From contig JAURVI010000035.1 in the NCBI GenBank assembly GCA_030655515.1, positions 38,195 through 102,194 on the forward strand: a DNA stretch of 64,000 nt. The letters are read 5' to 3'. The notes under the pieces were generated by a model, which saw only the letters and a program-made list of their open reading frames with translations, made no database searches and had not been told where the DNA came from. Both the position numbers and the translations under genes were made by a program. This document shows positions 63,680 to 64,000 of the stretch, in pieces (the first letter of the stretch is position 1; the number at the start of each line of letters is the position of its first letter). This DNA is from Polaromonas sp. (lineage in GTDB: Bacteria; Pseudomonadota; Gammaproteobacteria; Burkholderiales; Burkholderiaceae_C).

Positions 63680-64000
63680 TAAAAACCGCTGCTCTTGCAG
63701 GCAGCAGTTTATCGAAGGGGCAAACGCAGTGAACGCTAAGGCAATGCTGAATAAGTCTCCCCGTTCGGACTGAGCCTGTCGAAGTCCTTCGCAAGTTGTT
63801 GATTTGCAAGGGCAGCGTTTCGACAGGCTCAACGCGAACGGACTTATTCAGCGTAGCCCTAATCTTACTGTGTCACAAACGTAGCCGCAGGTTTATCGAG
63901 CTGCAATGCGGGCAGTGCCCCAGAGTGATTGCGAGGGCCACTGCCAATTGGAAGCGCAGCGTTGTGATCGAGTTTGAGACGTGACGCTGGGCGCGATGGG
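63680..64000. other. Right-hand end of window without genes
   Basis: After the GNAT stop the sequence holds the MITE-like element and then 138 bases (63863-64000) with no supported gene, RNA or promoter. Confidence 0.6.
63740..63858. mobile_element. 119-base MITE-like element flanked by CTAA
   Basis: Terminal inverted repeats GGCAATGCTGAATAAGTC (63740-63757) and the complement of 63841-63858 agree at 16 of 18 positions. Inside each end lies a REP unit (CGTTCGGACTGAGCCTGTCG, and the mirrored CGACAGGCTCAACGCGAACG), so the whole element is an imperfect palindrome around 63785-63817. CTAA stands on both sides (63736-63739, 63859-63862), fitting the four-base YTAR duplication of IS5-family transposases. 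The repeat ends also resemble the IS903 end GGCTTTGTTGAATAAATC (from memory). It encodes nothing. Confidence 0.82.

Overview
This is a GC-rich, densely coded chromosomal segment of a betaproteobacterium, most likely family Comamonadaceae (Polaromonas/Rhodoferax/Variovorax-like). The grounds are the gene orders (dat-ybeD-lipB-lipA, atpIBEFHAGDC, rsmI-yraN-diaA-BON, pilT-pilU beside yggS, EIIA-ptsH-ptsI), a split metH behind a SAH-type riboswitch, and dispersed palindromic repeats of the kind common in these genomes. The genus is inferred; no rRNA is present.

Layout. 1-8.1 kb: glycolysis (pgk 3' end, pyk, fba), an inserted vapBC toxin-antitoxin pair, purC, and the B12/folate/SAM half of methionine synthase behind a riboswitch. 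8.3-13.7 kb: a glycine-zipper protein, comM, and a nitrogen-controlled porin-glnK-amtB operon with visible NtrC and sigma-54 sites. 13.9-19.1 kb: an SMP-30 lactonase, glycolate oxidase glcEF without glcD, then lipA and lipB. 19.1-26.1 kb: a type III restriction-modification island (higB, higA fused to a metallopeptidase, mod, a DUF3800 gene, res), all on the minus strand, wedged between ybeD and lipB. 26.2-28.6 kb: ybeD, an aminotransferase, a DUF2062 protein and a CopD-like protein. 28.8-36.1 kb: the complete F1Fo ATP synthase operon with its terminator.

36.2-38.9 kb: a three-gene operon whose genes overlap by 4 bases (dienelactone hydrolase-like, phosphoribosyltransferase, erythromycin-esterase-like), with a good FNR-type box upstream. 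39.0-41.0 kb: a lemA-TPM-TPM operon. 41.5-48.3 kb: an NTF2-like protein, a YheT hydrolase, a conserved hypothetical, a cytochrome c, tRNA-Arg(CCG), a DnaQ-like exonuclease, rsmI, yraN, a diaA-like gene and a BON lipoprotein. 48.3-52.3 kb: a beta-hydroxyacid dehydrogenase, pilU, pilT, yggS. 52.3-58.3 kb: a DUF3617 protein, a DMT transporter, ptsI-ptsH-EIIA, an MFS carrier and a lipoprotein. 58.4-63.7 kb: a repeat-bearing hydrolase, thiol-redox proteins, a secreted protein with an 18-bp-repeat tail, an outer-membrane protein, a DUF4197 protein and a GNAT. A MITE-like element lies near the right end.

The main theme is a housekeeping backbone that has absorbed insertions in frame or with precise translational coupling. 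vapC overlaps purC by four bases and res overlaps lipB by four bases. Small dispersed repeats appear inside yggS, an alpha/beta hydrolase, mod and possibly res, and in the atpA-atpG and ptsH-ptsI spacers. The best candidate for an undescribed system is the hydrolase-PRTase-esterase operon with its FNR-like site. The mod-DUF3800-res island with a protease-fused HigA is second.
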